From the NCBI GenBank assembly GCA_024180945.1, contig JAKSGN010000005.1:3844001-3908000 (forward strand): a stretch of 64,000 nt of DNA, given 5' to 3'. Below, piece by piece: positions 47,027 through 58,951 of the stretch. This DNA comes from Macrophomina tecta (Eukaryota > Ascomycota > Dothideomycetes > Botryosphaeriales > Botryosphaeriaceae). Under the pieces are notes generated by a model. It was not told the DNA's origin. It did no database searches and worked only from the letters and a program-made list of their open reading frames with translations. Numbering within the stretch: position 1 is the first letter of the stretch; each line of letters begins with the position of its first letter. The position numbers and the translations under genes are program-made.

Positions 47027-48816
47027 GCTCAGCCGGTGCTTTGACGAGAATTTGAAAATAGACTGACCGGTTGCAGGTGCTGATTGAGTTTCTTCGAACT
47101 CTGTGGTTGACGGTAAACTCCGCTCCGCCCGACGTGAGTACCGCGTCGCGCATCGAAGGACGGAGCAGCTTCAACAAGCTGGCAATGGCGGAAGAATAAC
47201 GGCCTCTCTCATAGACTTAGATGCACGGCAAACCGGGAGAGTTCCTTCAAGAGCATTCGGCAACGGTGTTTCGTGGCATCTGGGCCGTCTCATCCGGTTG
47301 AGACGAGTGGTTCAGCAAAGGGTCGGCGCTGGTGGGGATATCAAAAGACAGACAGCTGGTTCCAGCGCAATATTTCGGTTGGCTTGGACATGAAAAGGCG
47401 GTCTCTTCCGGGACCAAGATGCATTCTTCAGGATATCTTCGAAAAAAATTCTCATTTTTCTTTCGCTCCCAAGGACCATCGGACGGGTACCTCGTCTAAT
47501 TTGCTCCAGACTAATGTGCTATAGAGGCAAACCATGCGAAGCTAGCACCGTGTACTTAACTAGGAAGGCTGGTGCAGATCAACAAGTCTTTCTGTTCCCG
47601 AGGAAAGGCGCGGCTTGACGTCTTGGCGATCAAGGTGGTGAGTTGCCGCGGTCAAATCACACCAGCTGCGGACACAGGGCCTGCATCCGAAGTGCTCGCC
47701 GCGTGGAGAGGAGTCATTAGAGTTACTGGCCAAACTCTTTTTCAGCGAAGCGAGAACGCTGCCAATCGCACCTATGCTTGCGTCTCCTTTCTAATACGTC
47801 ACAAGAAATCCAAGTTTGGAACATTTTGAGACGTAGGACGAGCAACCGAGTCTGCGAGCAGAAATCTAAGCACCGCTCAGGGTGCCCCGGGCACGCACAA
47901 GCTAGCACGGGCGTGGAGGCAAAGAGGAGCATGCACACATCAGCGCATTTCCTTTGCGTCAAGATACGAAACACGCAACCCGACGTCAACGGTGGTTGTC
48001 ACAGGTTGCTTCAGAAATGGGAACAGCTGTCAGTTTGCCACGTGCCCTTGGGGATAGCGCCAGCGCATGCCTAAGATAGGTCTCCCGCATGGGTGGACCA
48101 GGGGAGCGATCCGCTGCCGACGTGGCCGACGTTTCGAAGACGGGCCACTGACGAGGGAAGAGTGCGGGCGAACCACGGCGCGACCGAGCGCCCCCCTGGA
48201 GACGGCGGAGGAAAGAGAAAGAAGGCCATCATACGGGGGCCGGCGGCGGATGAGGCTAGGCGAATCCGCTGGTGGCGGACCAACGAAGTCGCCCTGCATC
48301 TCGTCCTAGGGCATTGAGACCATCAGCTGATTTTGACGCACTGAGGATGGCGATGAGCTGGCCAGCGCAATTCGAGCCGCACGCTAACAGGATCTGCGTG
48401 CGGGCGATCGCTGATGGGGGGACGCGGATCTCCGGGAGAGTCTGCCCACCTGTGATGAACCGGATCTGCAACCCAATCTCATAGTTCCCTCGTCCTGGGT
48501 CCCCTAACCACGCGACCGGGTGTGTCGCTAGTCGGCGCTGGCGAGCCATCACAAATTGTTCCGATCTCCCCACTCATTGGCTGCCGCCCGGTAGTGATGG
48601 CGCTATCATTGCTGGCGCAGCCCTGATGGCTACCCGCCCATCCCTGGAACGGGGCTGGATGCTCGAGCGCGGCAGCGACGCGCGCGCGCATGGTTCCTCC
48701 TGGCATTACCCTCTGATAGTGCGGCCGCAGAGCTTGGCCAGCCTTGCCATCCGAGTCCTTATCCCTCGTCTTGTTCCCAGTTCTCTGGAGGCCTGGTCCG
48801 TCAGACCCTCGACATC
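47027..48816. other. 1.8 kb gene-free stretch
   Basis: PRMT1 3' side and F-box gene promoter side. No coding region is supported. Short overlapping frames near 48030-48310 are GC-driven. Confidence 0.45.
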
Positions 48817-49031
48817 ATGGCGAAACTTCATTCTATTGAGGACTCCTTCTTCATGCAAGATGTAATTACCCGCATTACGCCGCGAAGTCAGATCCACGAG
48901 TATGTTCGGTCCTGTTCAATCTAGTTGCGCGCCCAGCTCGCCGGTTAAGTTACTAACTCGTCGCGCAAAAAAGGCTATATACGGTGCGACCCTATGTGAT
49001 CGAGGAGGAGGACGAAGAGGAAGAGGGGGAG

Positions 49032-49066
<35 letters not shown>

Positions 49067-51315
49067 GGAGGGAGAAGATCATGTGGATGATTCTCCGTAC
49101 GACACCGACGATGCGGCGCCCTCAGTGAACATACCCCGATATCGAGGTCAGCTCGTGGACCAATCCCGAAAACGAGCGTCCATGCCTCCCGCCATCACCA
49201 GTGCCAAAACGTCCATATACCGCACCGCAAACTCAATCATCTCGCAGCGCACCTCCATCAGCAACGATCAGGTTGGCATACAGTACCGCTCGCAGTTCGA
49301 GAGCGTGCCCACTGCAAGGGCTTGGGAGATGCATACCAATCACTTCCAGCGGCGTCCAGTCTCGATCTTCTCGGTCTCCTCCGGACCCCGCCATTCGAAG
49401 ACGCCAAGCATCATGCAGCCCCTTATATTCCAGAGACTTCCGCGCGAGGTGTTCGCCTGCGTTATGCAGCAGTTGGAGGTACTGCATTTTGGGAAGGGTG
49501 CGCAGAACTGCACGACTTGTTATCTGCGGGATTTATACAACATTGCGCTCACGAGCCGGTCGTGGGACAAAGCTGCAAGGGCTAAGCTGTAAGACTCGAA
49601 TTGGTGCGAGTGCTGGTGACCGGACGAGCTGACGGAGTCCTAGATATTCCAGTGTATGGCTGCCACCCCCGGACCACCCAGAGACCACGCTTTACTTGAA
49701 GAACAAGATACCAAGTCGCCTAAAACTCCTTCGGAAAACACTGCGAGAGAGGGGCGCGGTTGCGAAACTGGTGCGAGAGATCAAGGCGTCGGAAATGCAA
49801 CAGATTTTCCTGCAAGCAAACTACAATGAAGGACAGGAGATTCTCAACGATTTGGCCTCCATCGTCATGGCCTGTCCGAACCTCGAGAGATTTATCGGGT
49901 TCCACACCATATACAACCACGAATTCGACCGCCTCAACCATGCCCTATCAACAAGACCGAACCTCAAAGAGCGAGCATGGATAGTGGGCAAGCCGATCAA
50001 CCACGGAGCAGGAAAGCTAACTCAACAGCAAGCCTTCGAGCTTTATCCAGGCCCGACGGAGCTCTTCGTCCACCAACACGACGTCACTACCAAACTCACG
50101 ACCCTCTTCCTCCACGGCAACGATTCCGGCGCCATGGACTTCCGCTCCTTCGTCGCCACCTTCCGCAAGCTGCCGAGCCTGCAGCACCTGCACGTCTCCA
50201 ACTTCGCCGCCGCCGACTTCAACGACCGCACGCTGGCTGCACTGCCGCCATCGCTCAAATCCCTGCGCCTGGAGGCGCTCGACGGCGTCTCGGACCGCGG
50301 CCTGCTGCGGCTCGCGCGCTCGCCCGCCGTCGCCGCGTCCCTCGTATCCCTCGCCCTCATCCACCTTGAGATCGTCGACCTCGTCATCGTCATCGACTTC
50401 CTGCGCGCCTGCAAAGTTCTCAAGCGCTTCGCCATCGTCCAGGACGGCTCCCCCGGCGCGAGTCCGGATGTCCCGCTCTTTCGCCCCGTCTTCGCCTCCC
50501 CCTCCCTCCGCCAACTCCACTGGGACATTCTCATGCCCGGCCCCGCCACCGACGAGCTGGCTGTGAGCATCGCCGGCGGCGCTTTCCCGGCGCTGCAGCG
50601 CCTGCGCGCGCCGTGCGATTATGATGGCCGCTTGCAGGACCTGTGCCGCCCGCGCGGCTGCGTCGTCCTGCCGGAGGACGGGTTCTGGGCTGGCGAGGAT
50701 GACAACGGCGCCGGTGGCGGGAGGAGGAGCGACGTGCCTGCGCGGCACCGCCAGCACCGCGACTCAGTGTCGCCGCATGAAGAGCGTGGCGCTGGCGGGC
50801 CGGTCAGACATCCGCCCTCGCCCTCCTCCTACACCTCCTCTCCGATGGCGTACACACGCAACCTGGCGCAGGCGCGGCGCCGCGCGCAGGAGCGCATCGA
50901 CGCCCGCGTCGCGGCGAACCGCTGCACCACAGCTTCATCGGCGCCGGGCTCGTCGGTGGGGTCGTCGTCCATGCGCAGTGTCAGCAGCGGCAGCGCGGGT
51001 ATCGAGATCGTGGTCGAGGAAGATGGCGTTGTGATGGATCGGTTTACGTTCGAGCACATGGGCACGCACGGCAGCCCGGTCGAGTACGTGCTCGAGCCGG
51101 ATGTCGAGGGGAGCGTGGATGCGGTTATCGGCGTTGCGGATCTGATGCTGGGGGCGGCGGCGAGGGGGTTGGGTGGCGTCGGGCCGAGGGGATATGGAGG
51201 GCCGGGGATTAGGGAGGCGTGTACGGGGGCGGTCGGGGCAAGGGTTGGGACCGGGAAGGGGTGGCATAGGGCGAGGAGCCGGGTGACGGTGTTGGATTTG
51301 ATGGATTTTTTTTAG
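48817..51315 (+). CDS. F-box protein with acidic run and leucine-rich region
   Basis: Three exons (48817-48899, 48974-49588, 49644-51315) encode 789 residues. The first exon starts MAKLHSIEDSFFM. Exon 2 opens with LYTVRPYVIEEED and then an uninterrupted Glu-rich run (about 37-61). The F-box is at about 176-225: IFQRLPREVFACVMQQLEVL, CTTCYLRDLYNIALTSRSW. The region after it is leucine-rich (PNLERFIGFHTIYNHEFDRL, LPSLQHLHVSNFAAADFNDR, LKSLRLEALDGVSDRGLLRL), suited to substrate binding in an SCF ubiquitin ligase through Skp1. The last 200 residues are low complexity and Gly/Ser-rich. The first intron has a TACTAAC branch site close to its CAAAAAAG end. The substrate is unknown. Confidence 0.87.
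49009..49078. repeat. GAG/GAA repeat (Glu run)
   Basis: About 70 bases of imperfect GAG, GAA and GGA triplets encoding the acidic run of the F-box protein. Confidence 0.8.
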
Positions 51316-52779
51316 GGGGTGGGTTGAGTTGTGCCCCGATTTTGTGCTCTAAGTGATGGGTGTTATGGTTCTTGAGTATACCATGCGGATATCCTGGAGG
51401 GTTGGCTGCATTTGGCTGGTGTTTTGTCTCCAGGGGTCGTCTTTTTTTGGTGCATCCGGCTGGAGAAAATCCGCACCCGTGGTTGGTTGGCGTCTTTCTA
51501 TTATCTAGCACGTTTTGGGTTTTTTAAAGCGAGTAAGCTCATCTTTTGTCAAGCTGCTCTTGATGTAGCTTTTTTCTTTTTTTTTTTTTTTTTCCGCCAG
51601 ATTTCTCTGCAAGTTTCTGGAGACACATGATCCGATCGTCTGCCCTCCTCACAGCAGCGACTCCCCCCATCAGTTCCAGCCGAGCTGATTGTTGCAGTCG
51701 ATCAATATCTAGAGGCGTTTCCATCGTTATGGCTCGACGTTGTGGCTACATGTAGATCGATCGCAGAAGACACCTCGTTGATATTGACATCCGTGCAACA
51801 TTACTTCCTACAAGCAGCAATTTACCGCAATAGCTTTTGCAATGAGCTGTTCTGTAGCGTAGAGACCGAACCGATATAATTTGTCTTTCCCCACCAGGGC
51901 AGAAATGGCCATAGTGCGAGACAGCAAGAGCTATAGTCTTCTTCGCCGCAATGCAGACTGCGTACATTGCTCGATGATGTTATGGTAAGTGGAAAACATC
52001 TCTGATAATACGGAGCTGACATCAAATGAGATAGACTAAGCTTGCAGCAGCCCCCCAACTAAAATAGTATTGGCAAATGAATCCGTGCTGCGGCCTATTA
52101 ATGTAAGATCCTCAGGATCCCAGTTAACCAACTTGCCTCCCTTCGGCATCGACTGGAAATCAAACAGCGCGACTCACCTTACAATGGCTCATAGGACTGA
52201 TGTTAGCAACCGAAGGGCTATTTACGGGCTTACGGACTATCCGAAGATGCACGAGGGGTTGAACGTAGAAGTTGAAGACATAAGTCGGACAATGCTGCAG
52301 CCCATGTATAAAACCACCGCGGGAGGATGAGCTGTCTCCGATAGAGCTGCCTCTGCTGTAGTCAAGCCTATGCTGATGGAGCATAGGGATTCTGTTTTGT
52401 GTTTGATCACAAAGAAGGGGAAGGGGGATTTAGTTTGCCTGCCTTCTCTTTGATTATTTCCTTTTTGTTCTTTCGTGAAATGGGGGTGGAAAGGACACAG
52501 TCAAATATCTTCCCCGTCATTCAATGATATTAAGCAGATCAGCCTGCTTTGAGCATGGCAAGGATGTAAAAGTAGGCTCTGATCTTAATGCTTTCAGGAC
52601 TGTTTAGAGAGAAGTATACAAATATCGTATTTTGATCAAGCTCTATACTCTATGATCCGATGTCATTTACCAGCCGAACAAGAACCAGCGCCATCAAATG
52701 CTCCAATAACCCACGGCGCCAAACCGAGCCCATCAAGCAATGAACTCTAACCTCGCTATGAACCTTGCTCTACCTAACC
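51316..52779. other. Convergent intergenic region
   Basis: No gene supported. 3' sides of the F-box gene and the UFD1-like gene. An interrupted T-rich run is at about 51571-51592. Confidence 0.45.
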
Positions 52780-55176
52780 TTAGGCTGTCTCCCCCCTCTG
52801 CGGCGCCCACCCCTTCAACCACTCCCTGGCCTTTAACAAATCTCCTCCCTCCGCCTCCATCGCAGCCACACACCATCCCAACCCATAGCCGCCTTTCCCG
52901 CCAATATTTCCCTCCTCTGCAGCCAACATCTCCGCGAGATTCCGTCTCTTCTGGCCCGCCTCATCCGTACAAAACTGCATCTGCCTACTCGGCGCCTCTC
53001 CATCCTTTACCACCAACCCATCTAAGAGCGGCCGGATAAGTGGCAGCGCCTCCTTGGCCGACAAGCCTGGAGGGTCAATCCCCCTATTCCCCCTACCCGT
53101 CTTGCACATCTCATTGCGACACCATTCCTTCCCGCAGCCCGTTAACAGCTGGGCGAGGTACCTGCGCTCGACACGCCTGCGCAGAGCCTTGCCATCCGGA
53201 TCGTACATACTGACATACAGAGGGCCGAAGCAGACACTACAAAGCCCGATATCATTCCCGGGGCCGGCGTGGCCGGCAGCGCGAGTGCCGCCGGCCTTTG
53301 TTGCGCCGTCAAGGGTGCGGCCGCAGTTGGCATTGCGGCAGAGGCGCGGGGCGGGGCGGCTCAGCTTCTCGAATTCGTGGTGCCTGAGGTGCGTGGCCAT
53401 ATCGCGGAGGCGGGTGATTTTATTGCAGAGATGGCACTCGGTGGTGCGGGCGCCATCGGCAAGCTCGTGCGGTGTGAGGTTTGAGAGGAGCGCTTCCGGA
53501 TTTGGCGCGTCCGGGTCGCCTTCCTGCGGCACTTCGAGATGGCAGAATTGGCAAAGAATGTGCTTTCCGGGGCAGACAGTCGTCTTGTGGTGTGCAAGTT
53601 GAGAGAGAGAGGTGAAAGTGCGGTCGCAATGGTCGCAAATATGTGATGTGTGGAACATGGCATCATGCTTGGTGTGGCTAAGAGATGTGTTTCCATGGAA
53701 GGTGTCGTGTGGGCAATGCCAGTGATTCTGGAATGCTTCGGATCGTTTTTGAAACACCTGACCGCAGCCCTTTGGACAGACAATGTTGTTTCGGAGACAA
53801 AAGTTTTCGTGGAGGAATAGGCTTCCCCTCGGTACCCATTGTTGACAATTCTTGCATTGAACGTCATCAGGATTTAATGGCTGTGTGTCCAGTGACGGAG
53901 TGGCGGCTTGTTCGGATTTGGTACTGTCGTTGGGGTCAAATGGAGTAGCTCGAAGTTGGTACGTCTTTGGGGTTTTCTCGGCGGTAGTGGTATCGTCAGT
54001 GTATGCATGGACCGAGACCAATAAGGATTCTGCGTCTTCAAGCTCTACATTAGTAGGACGTAGCCTTATACGCTTCGGATATGTGCTCGAGACGTCCCCA
54101 AAGACATGTTCATCCGCTCGGGGTTTTGCTCTTTGACGAGGCCCGAATGGGCTCACGTAGAGGTCAATCTCCTCGTCATCGTCCACCCCGCTGAGCTCTA
54201 TTTCAATTCCCTGGGCGCGTATCCACGATGGCAGTTCGTAGTCTACGTACTCGCCGTCTAGGACCTGGCCATGCTCCACCTTCAATAAATCCAGCTTTCC
54301 ACCAGTCGAGCTTCCGCCTGCTGTCCCAGGAAGCCTCTGCGCTTTTGCCGCTATCCTCTTCAACGTCTCACGGGCTTGCTCTTCATTTAACGCTTCGATG
54401 TCCACTTCCAAATCTGTATCCACGACACATATGCCCTCCGCCTCGGGCTTGAAACCATCAATCAAAAACCGAAACTCCTCTTTCTTGCCCCCAGGGCCGC
54501 GTCCTCCGGGTATCACAAGGATTTCTCCATTCGTCAAGGTCGTGAAGTTCGTGCGCATATGCTGTTCCAAGAGCGATTTCCAGTCCGCTGGGTCGTAGCC
54601 AGCTTCTAGAGGGCGGAGCTTCACGAAAGTGCCTTTGGGGAGTTGTTTCGCGTGCACCGTAATCCTCGGCCTTGGTCTATCGTGTATCGCCGTCTCGGCA
54701 ACTCCATTCGCCATCGTCGCATCCTCATCGCTGGTGTGGCCGCTTGAAGAATCGCCGCTGTCCGCGTCTTGGCCATCGAGGCCGAGAGATTCCCGGAGGA
54801 ATTTGCTCAGTACAACCTCGCCGTCGTCCGCGGAGAACTCCCGGATGCCAGCATACACTGCCTTGCCATTGTCCGGGTTGACGAGGCGGAAGGTGAGAGG
54901 GTGTGGGAGCTGCTGGATGCGGTCCTGGTACTGCAGCTCGCGCGCTTGACGCTCGGCGGCAAACGTATGGGGGTTGAAGGGATCGAAGGTGGGGGTGTGC
55001 GGTTGATTAGAAGAGGACTGCATCGAAACCAGGGGCGCGGCAGCTAGCAGCTGTTCGAGCGCGGAGGGCGGGAGTAGAAGCTTGTCGCCGGGAAGCTGGC
55101 GCGCTTTGGGCGATGCGGCAACGTCGAACTGGGCGGACCATTGCAGCGGCGCGGGGTCTGCGGAATCGGAGGCCAT
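52780..55176 (-). CDS. UFD1-domain protein with Cys/His-rich zinc-finger region
   Basis: A single exon of 798 residues from MASDSADPAP (55176); an in-frame ATG at 55362 would add 62 unlikely residues. The N-terminal third (about 1-265) follows the Ufd1 fold: QLPGDKLLLPPSALEQLL, a region with LPHPLTFRLVNPDNGKAVYA, then ITVHAKQLPKGTFVKLRPLE and FTTLTNGEILVIPGG. The middle is mixed. The C-terminal part (about 450-680) has serial Cys/His clusters: CKNCQQWVPRGSLFLHENFC, CPKGCGQVF, CDHCDRTFTSLSQLAHH, CQFCHLEV, CHLCNKITRLRDMATHLRHH and CRNANCGRTLDG. These look like TRAF-type or C2H2-like zinc fingers. Canonical Ufd1 is about 350 residues and has no such fingers, so this is a distinct longer paralogue type. 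A role in Cdc48-linked ubiquitin handling is inferred only from the N-terminal domain. Confidence 0.87.
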   Translation of the reverse strand: MASDSADPAPLQWSAQFDVAASPKARQLPGDKLLLPPSALEQLLAAAPLVSMQSSSNQPHTPTFDPFNPHTFAAERQARELQYQDRIQQLPHPLTFRLVNPDNGKAVYAGIREFSADDGEVVLSKFLRESLGLDGQDADSGDSSSGHTSDEDATMANGVAETAIHDRPRPRITVHAKQLPKGTFVKLRPLEAGYDPADWKSLLEQHMRTNFTTLTNGEILVIPGGRGPGGKKEEFRFLIDGFKPEAEGICVVDTDLEVDIEALNEEQARETLKRIAAKAQRLPGTAGGSSTGGKLDLLKVEHGQVLDGEYVDYELPSWIRAQGIEIELSGVDDDEEIDLYVSPFGPRQRAKPRADEHVFGDVSSTYPKRIRLRPTNVELEDAESLLVSVHAYTDDTTTAEKTPKTYQLRATPFDPNDSTKSEQAATPSLDTQPLNPDDVQCKNCQQWVPRGSLFLHENFCLRNNIVCPKGCGQVFQKRSEAFQNHWHCPHDTFHGNTSLSHTKHDAMFHTSHICDHCDRTFTSLSQLAHHKTTVCPGKHILCQFCHLEVPQEGDPDAPNPEALLSNLTPHELADGARTTECHLCNKITRLRDMATHLRHHEFEKLSRPAPRLCRNANCGRTLDGATKAGGTRAAGHAGPGNDIGLCSVCFGPLYVSMYDPDGKALRRRVERRYLAQLLTGCGKEWCRNEMCKTGRGNRGIDPPGLSAKEALPLIRPLLDGLVVKDGEAPSRQMQFCTDEAGQKRRNLAEMLAAEEGNIGGKGGYGLGWCVAAMEAEGGDLLKAREWLKGWAPQRGETA

Positions 55177-55621
55177 GTCGGATGCAAGAGGAAGGGAGGG
55201 ACAGGTGAGCGGTCGTGGGAGCAAAGGGAGCAGAATGAAGGGAGAGAGGAAGGAGGGCGCAGGCGCGTGCGGTACCTTCTCGAAGCTGCACAGAATTGTA
55301 AGCAGCAGCGAGGCAGACGCGGACCGGGCTCGGTGACGCAGACGCCCCGCGACCTCCGACACGCCGATAAGATAGACGGAGCGGAGGAGGCTAGGCTGTT
55401 TGGGGCAAGAGCTGTGGCTTGAGCCCAGTCAGCCCGAATGACAGCATTGCTTGACATGACGGTTTCCCCGTCGAACGACCATGTCCCACGCGCTCTATGC
55501 AGCACCTGGCGCGCGCCGTCCCATATAATAGCTGCCTCTTTCCCCCGCCGTCCCTCGCAGCAGCCTCCTCCTTTCAACAGACCTCCACGCACGCCTCCGC
55601 CCTTCACCCAGCATCCACTCA
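55177..55621. promoter_or_regulatory. Divergent promoter, UFD1-like and F-box-zinc genes
   Basis: The 445 bases between the two start codons must hold both promoters. On the plus strand a TATAATA element lies at 55524-55530, about 95 bases before the F-box-zinc gene start. Confidence 0.5.
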
Positions 55622-57579
55622 ATGGCTCCATCTGCGGATGCGACCACGCCTATCACGCTTCTTGACTTGTTGAGCAACTCGCTTCTCCTGCGCCAGACCA
55701 CTCCCTACCTCCCACCTGCCTCTATCTTTGCCCTTGCGTGCGTGAGTACGGGCTTCCGGGGCCTCATCTACCATTCCCCCGACGCCCTCCGCTACCTCGA
55801 CCTTTCAAGCGTCAAGTCCGCCGTCATCAAGGACAATGCGCCACTCGACCGCGGCGGCAACACATGGCGCGCAGAGCGCATGGACGAAGCGCTGACCGAG
55901 GACGACTTCTACTGCGGCCCTATTCTGGGAATATTTTCCAGGCTCTCCAAACTGCACCTCCTCGAGCACGTCTACACCTTGGTCCTCGACGGTCTCAGCG
56001 TGCCCGCCGACCTGGTGCGCGAGATAGTCGCCGAAGACCGCTTCAACGTGCGCATCCTGTCGATCCGCGAGGCCCTGCATCTCAACGAACGCAAGCTGCA
56101 GCAGGTCCTGCGCTACGCCGTCCGCCCCACCCGCCCCGCGGGTACGCCTCGTCTCAAGGCACTGTACGTCTTCGGCGCGAAAGACCCCGGTCCTGCGACG
56201 GAGCCGGCGCCAAAGAAGAAGCAGCGGAGTCCGCCGCGCACCCCGGCCGGCGTCATGTCGACTCTTGGCGCGCAGATCGGAGCGGAATGGAACCAGCGGT
56301 CCAGCGATGCCCTGTCGAGCGCTTTGGCGAGGTCCGAGCATCACAAATGGTATCAGCCTGCCGGACGCGTGCTACGCAAGCGGCCCTCCCCCGAGTGGGC
56401 GGAGACGCTCAGGGCCTGCGAGGGCATCATCTTCTTCGACGCCGTGCTATGCAGGGGGCCGCGCCATGACCTCGCCGACCCCTCATCCCAGAACGCCTAC
56501 CTGCCTCCTGCAGTCGCCAACATCGCTTTGGGACCCTCCGGGTGCCAGAGCTGTCACTCCTGCCAAGAGGGCCCTGCAGTGTTTGGCCGCTCACCGGCAC
56601 ATCACTTGCCACTGTTGAGCCCACCCCCGCTCCACGCCTCCTCCATCCAGTCGGCCCAGAAACCGGCCGTGTCTCCAGGCCACCCCTACCCTAAGCTGAT
56701 CGCCCGCTGCGAAGACTGCGTTCGTGGCCGTTGGTGTGAGCGCTGTAACAAGTGGTGGGACGAGAAGTGCTACGCTGGCAGCGCACATCCCAATGCCCAC
56801 GCCAACGGCTCGACCCTTACCGCCATGCAGCAGACCGAGGCCCTCCAAGAAATGGCTGTTGAGGGCCAAACTCCCCGTGATATCAAGGTACATATGGGCC
56901 TCTGCACCGCACACTGCCTAGTCGAGGAAATGATGTCTGGGGCCGGGAGCGCTGGTATGTGGGGGTGACGAAGAAAAGAAAGATCGGATTTGGACATGAA
57001 CACCGGTATCCACCCTACAAACTCCGGACATCCTTTTCCGGAAACCGGTCAGATCCCACAAGAAAGAAGGAGACCCAAGGAAACAGCGCGCTCTTCACCT
57101 CGGCCCCCGGCACTCATAGAGGTATGTCCGTGTAAAAGGCATTAGACCGGAGTAGCTGACACAATCCTGTGTTGACAGATCGGCGTGAAGCGCGAATGCT
57201 TTGGCTGCGGTCCAACTGTACGTGTTGCTGCCCACCATCACACAGAAGCTCCACCACCACAACCACTGCACCATCCATCTGTCTCTTTCCTACCATGCGC
57301 TCTTCTTTCTTACTGATTCTGACTGACCTGTGCTTGCCATCACACAGTGCGCTGACTGCAAGGCCCTGTTTATCCGCGCCTGCCGCACCTGCCGCAACGA
57401 GTACTGCATCATCGATAACGACGGCTCTTCTGCTATCGCTGTATGATCTTTTCCGTCCCACCGTTCCTGCTTTGGCTTCTTTTGCTTTGAGTCTCTGATC
57501 TGATTCGTTTCTTTTTTCTGCCGCCCTGCAGTGTGATTGGTGCAATTACAGCGGTCGACGGACGAGGGAGCTGTACTGA
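55622..57579 (+). CDS. F-box-like protein with split Cys-rich zinc module
   Basis: A large first exon (55622-56954) and short downstream exons (57063-57121, 57179-57217, 57348-57440, 57532-57579) give about 523 residues. The second exon is the weakest: it was chosen to restore frame and its acceptor is AAG. The N-terminus resembles an F-box (LLRQTTPYLPPASIFALACV, STGFRGLIYH) followed by a leucine-rich part. From about residue 300 the protein is Cys-rich: CQSCHSCQEG, CEDCVRGRWCERCNKWW, then from the short exons VKRECFGCGPTCADCKALF, CRTCRNEYC and CDWCNYSGRRTRELY. These pairs suggest a zinc-binding module. Without the short exons the protein would stop after AGMWG at 56968, which would still be a viable reading. 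Confidence 0.72.
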
Positions 57580-58951
57580 GAGACGTACACGCACCTCCAC
57601 CTCCCCTATCGCAGGCATTATCCGGACCCCATCCCACACCACAGGAGCCAGAAACGGCAACTGGTCAAAAAACAAAAAGAAACAAAAAAGAAGAATACGG
57701 ATGGCAAGCACTCTCAAGGTTTAGAGTGGCGGCGCATAGCGTGGCTAGCGTGATTTCCTTTTTCTTTTACCCTCCTATAGGCCCTTTCTTTTTTTTTTTT
57801 TCTTTTTTATCTTGGGTATCAATTCGCTTGGGATGCCATGGACTGGAATATTGGGCTTATCCCTACTCTTCGAGCATCTCTCATATCTCCCCTCTACGCA
57901 TATCTCCCTCAATATTTGAGGAGGCGTTCCCCCGCCCCCGCCCCCGCCCCTCTGTTGGGCGAAACGGCGGCGTGGAAACTCCGCATCTTCATCGTAGATA
58001 CCCTACACTCTCATGACGAAAGAGAATTTTTGAATTGATTTGACTGTTTGGGCATGACTGAGAACGCTCGCCATGACGAGAAACACACTCGTTCACATAC
58101 GTTGAGATTGCAAATATGGACTTAAAAAAGCCGCTCTCCGCCCCAATTATTTCTCAACTGTTTTAGTATTTATCTATTCGCCATCCCGTAGGTGGCATCT
58201 AACCAAAAACACATCCGCACGATAACCTTGACGTCCCCTGCCTAACTCAAGAAGACTTGCAGTCTACGGCGGCTGCAGTGCTCGCCGCAAGAAGAACCCA
58301 TAACATCCTTTTGCTCATGAAGCCCATCGATCGTTTTGCGGATGTGAGCAAAAAGGTTACGTCGGAGTGACGCTAGTAGAAAACGAGAGAAAAAGCTGCA
58401 ACCTAGCAGGTCGGCGTTGACTTCCATAGCCGGCGGTAGTGTGTGTGATTTGGATATGACGCGCTGTGAAGGGAAAAACAAAAGTAGAGTAGATGAGGAC
58501 AAAGGAGGATCATAACCTCACCCCTATGTCAATTTTGTCAGTCTGCTTGGGCTCACTAGAAAGTTGGCCGTGCAACTTAAAGAGTCTCAGATGGAAAAAA
58601 GAAAAGTTAGTTCGTTCTGATGATGAGGGAGGAAAGTCGACTTTATATAGCCGTGTGGGGGTGTATCCAGTAAGAACTCCTTGCCCCCTGCCGAGACGCC
58701 ATGCTATGCCGAAATCGCAGAAGTTGTTTTTTGTTTCTTGGGAATTCTGTGATATGAATTCCAGGTATCGACCTTTTGGGGGGAAAAGCAGGTCGCTGGA
58801 TTGCGTCGGTATGGAAAAGACTAAGGAGGAAAGAAAATGATCCGTTGCTCTCAAGCTATTATGTGTCGAAAGAATGAAACTTGGTTATGTACCGTTGGTG
58901 GCCATAAATCAACAACCGCGTCATCTCTGCCTCCATTGAAGAGGTAGAAAT
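57580..58951. other. Convergent intergenic region
   Basis: No gene supported. 3' sides of the F-box-zinc gene and of TFIIB, with a CCCCCG run near 57929-57950 and a T-rich stretch near 57789-57809. Confidence 0.45.
57929..57950. repeat. CCCCCG tandem run
   Basis: About three copies of a CCCCCG unit. Simple tandem tract without other context. Confidence 0.6.

Noticed and set aside
49977..50757. Long open frames on both strands over the F-box gene
   Set aside because: They come from GC-rich third positions. Only the plus frame at 49644-51315 joins to upstream exons with family motifs.
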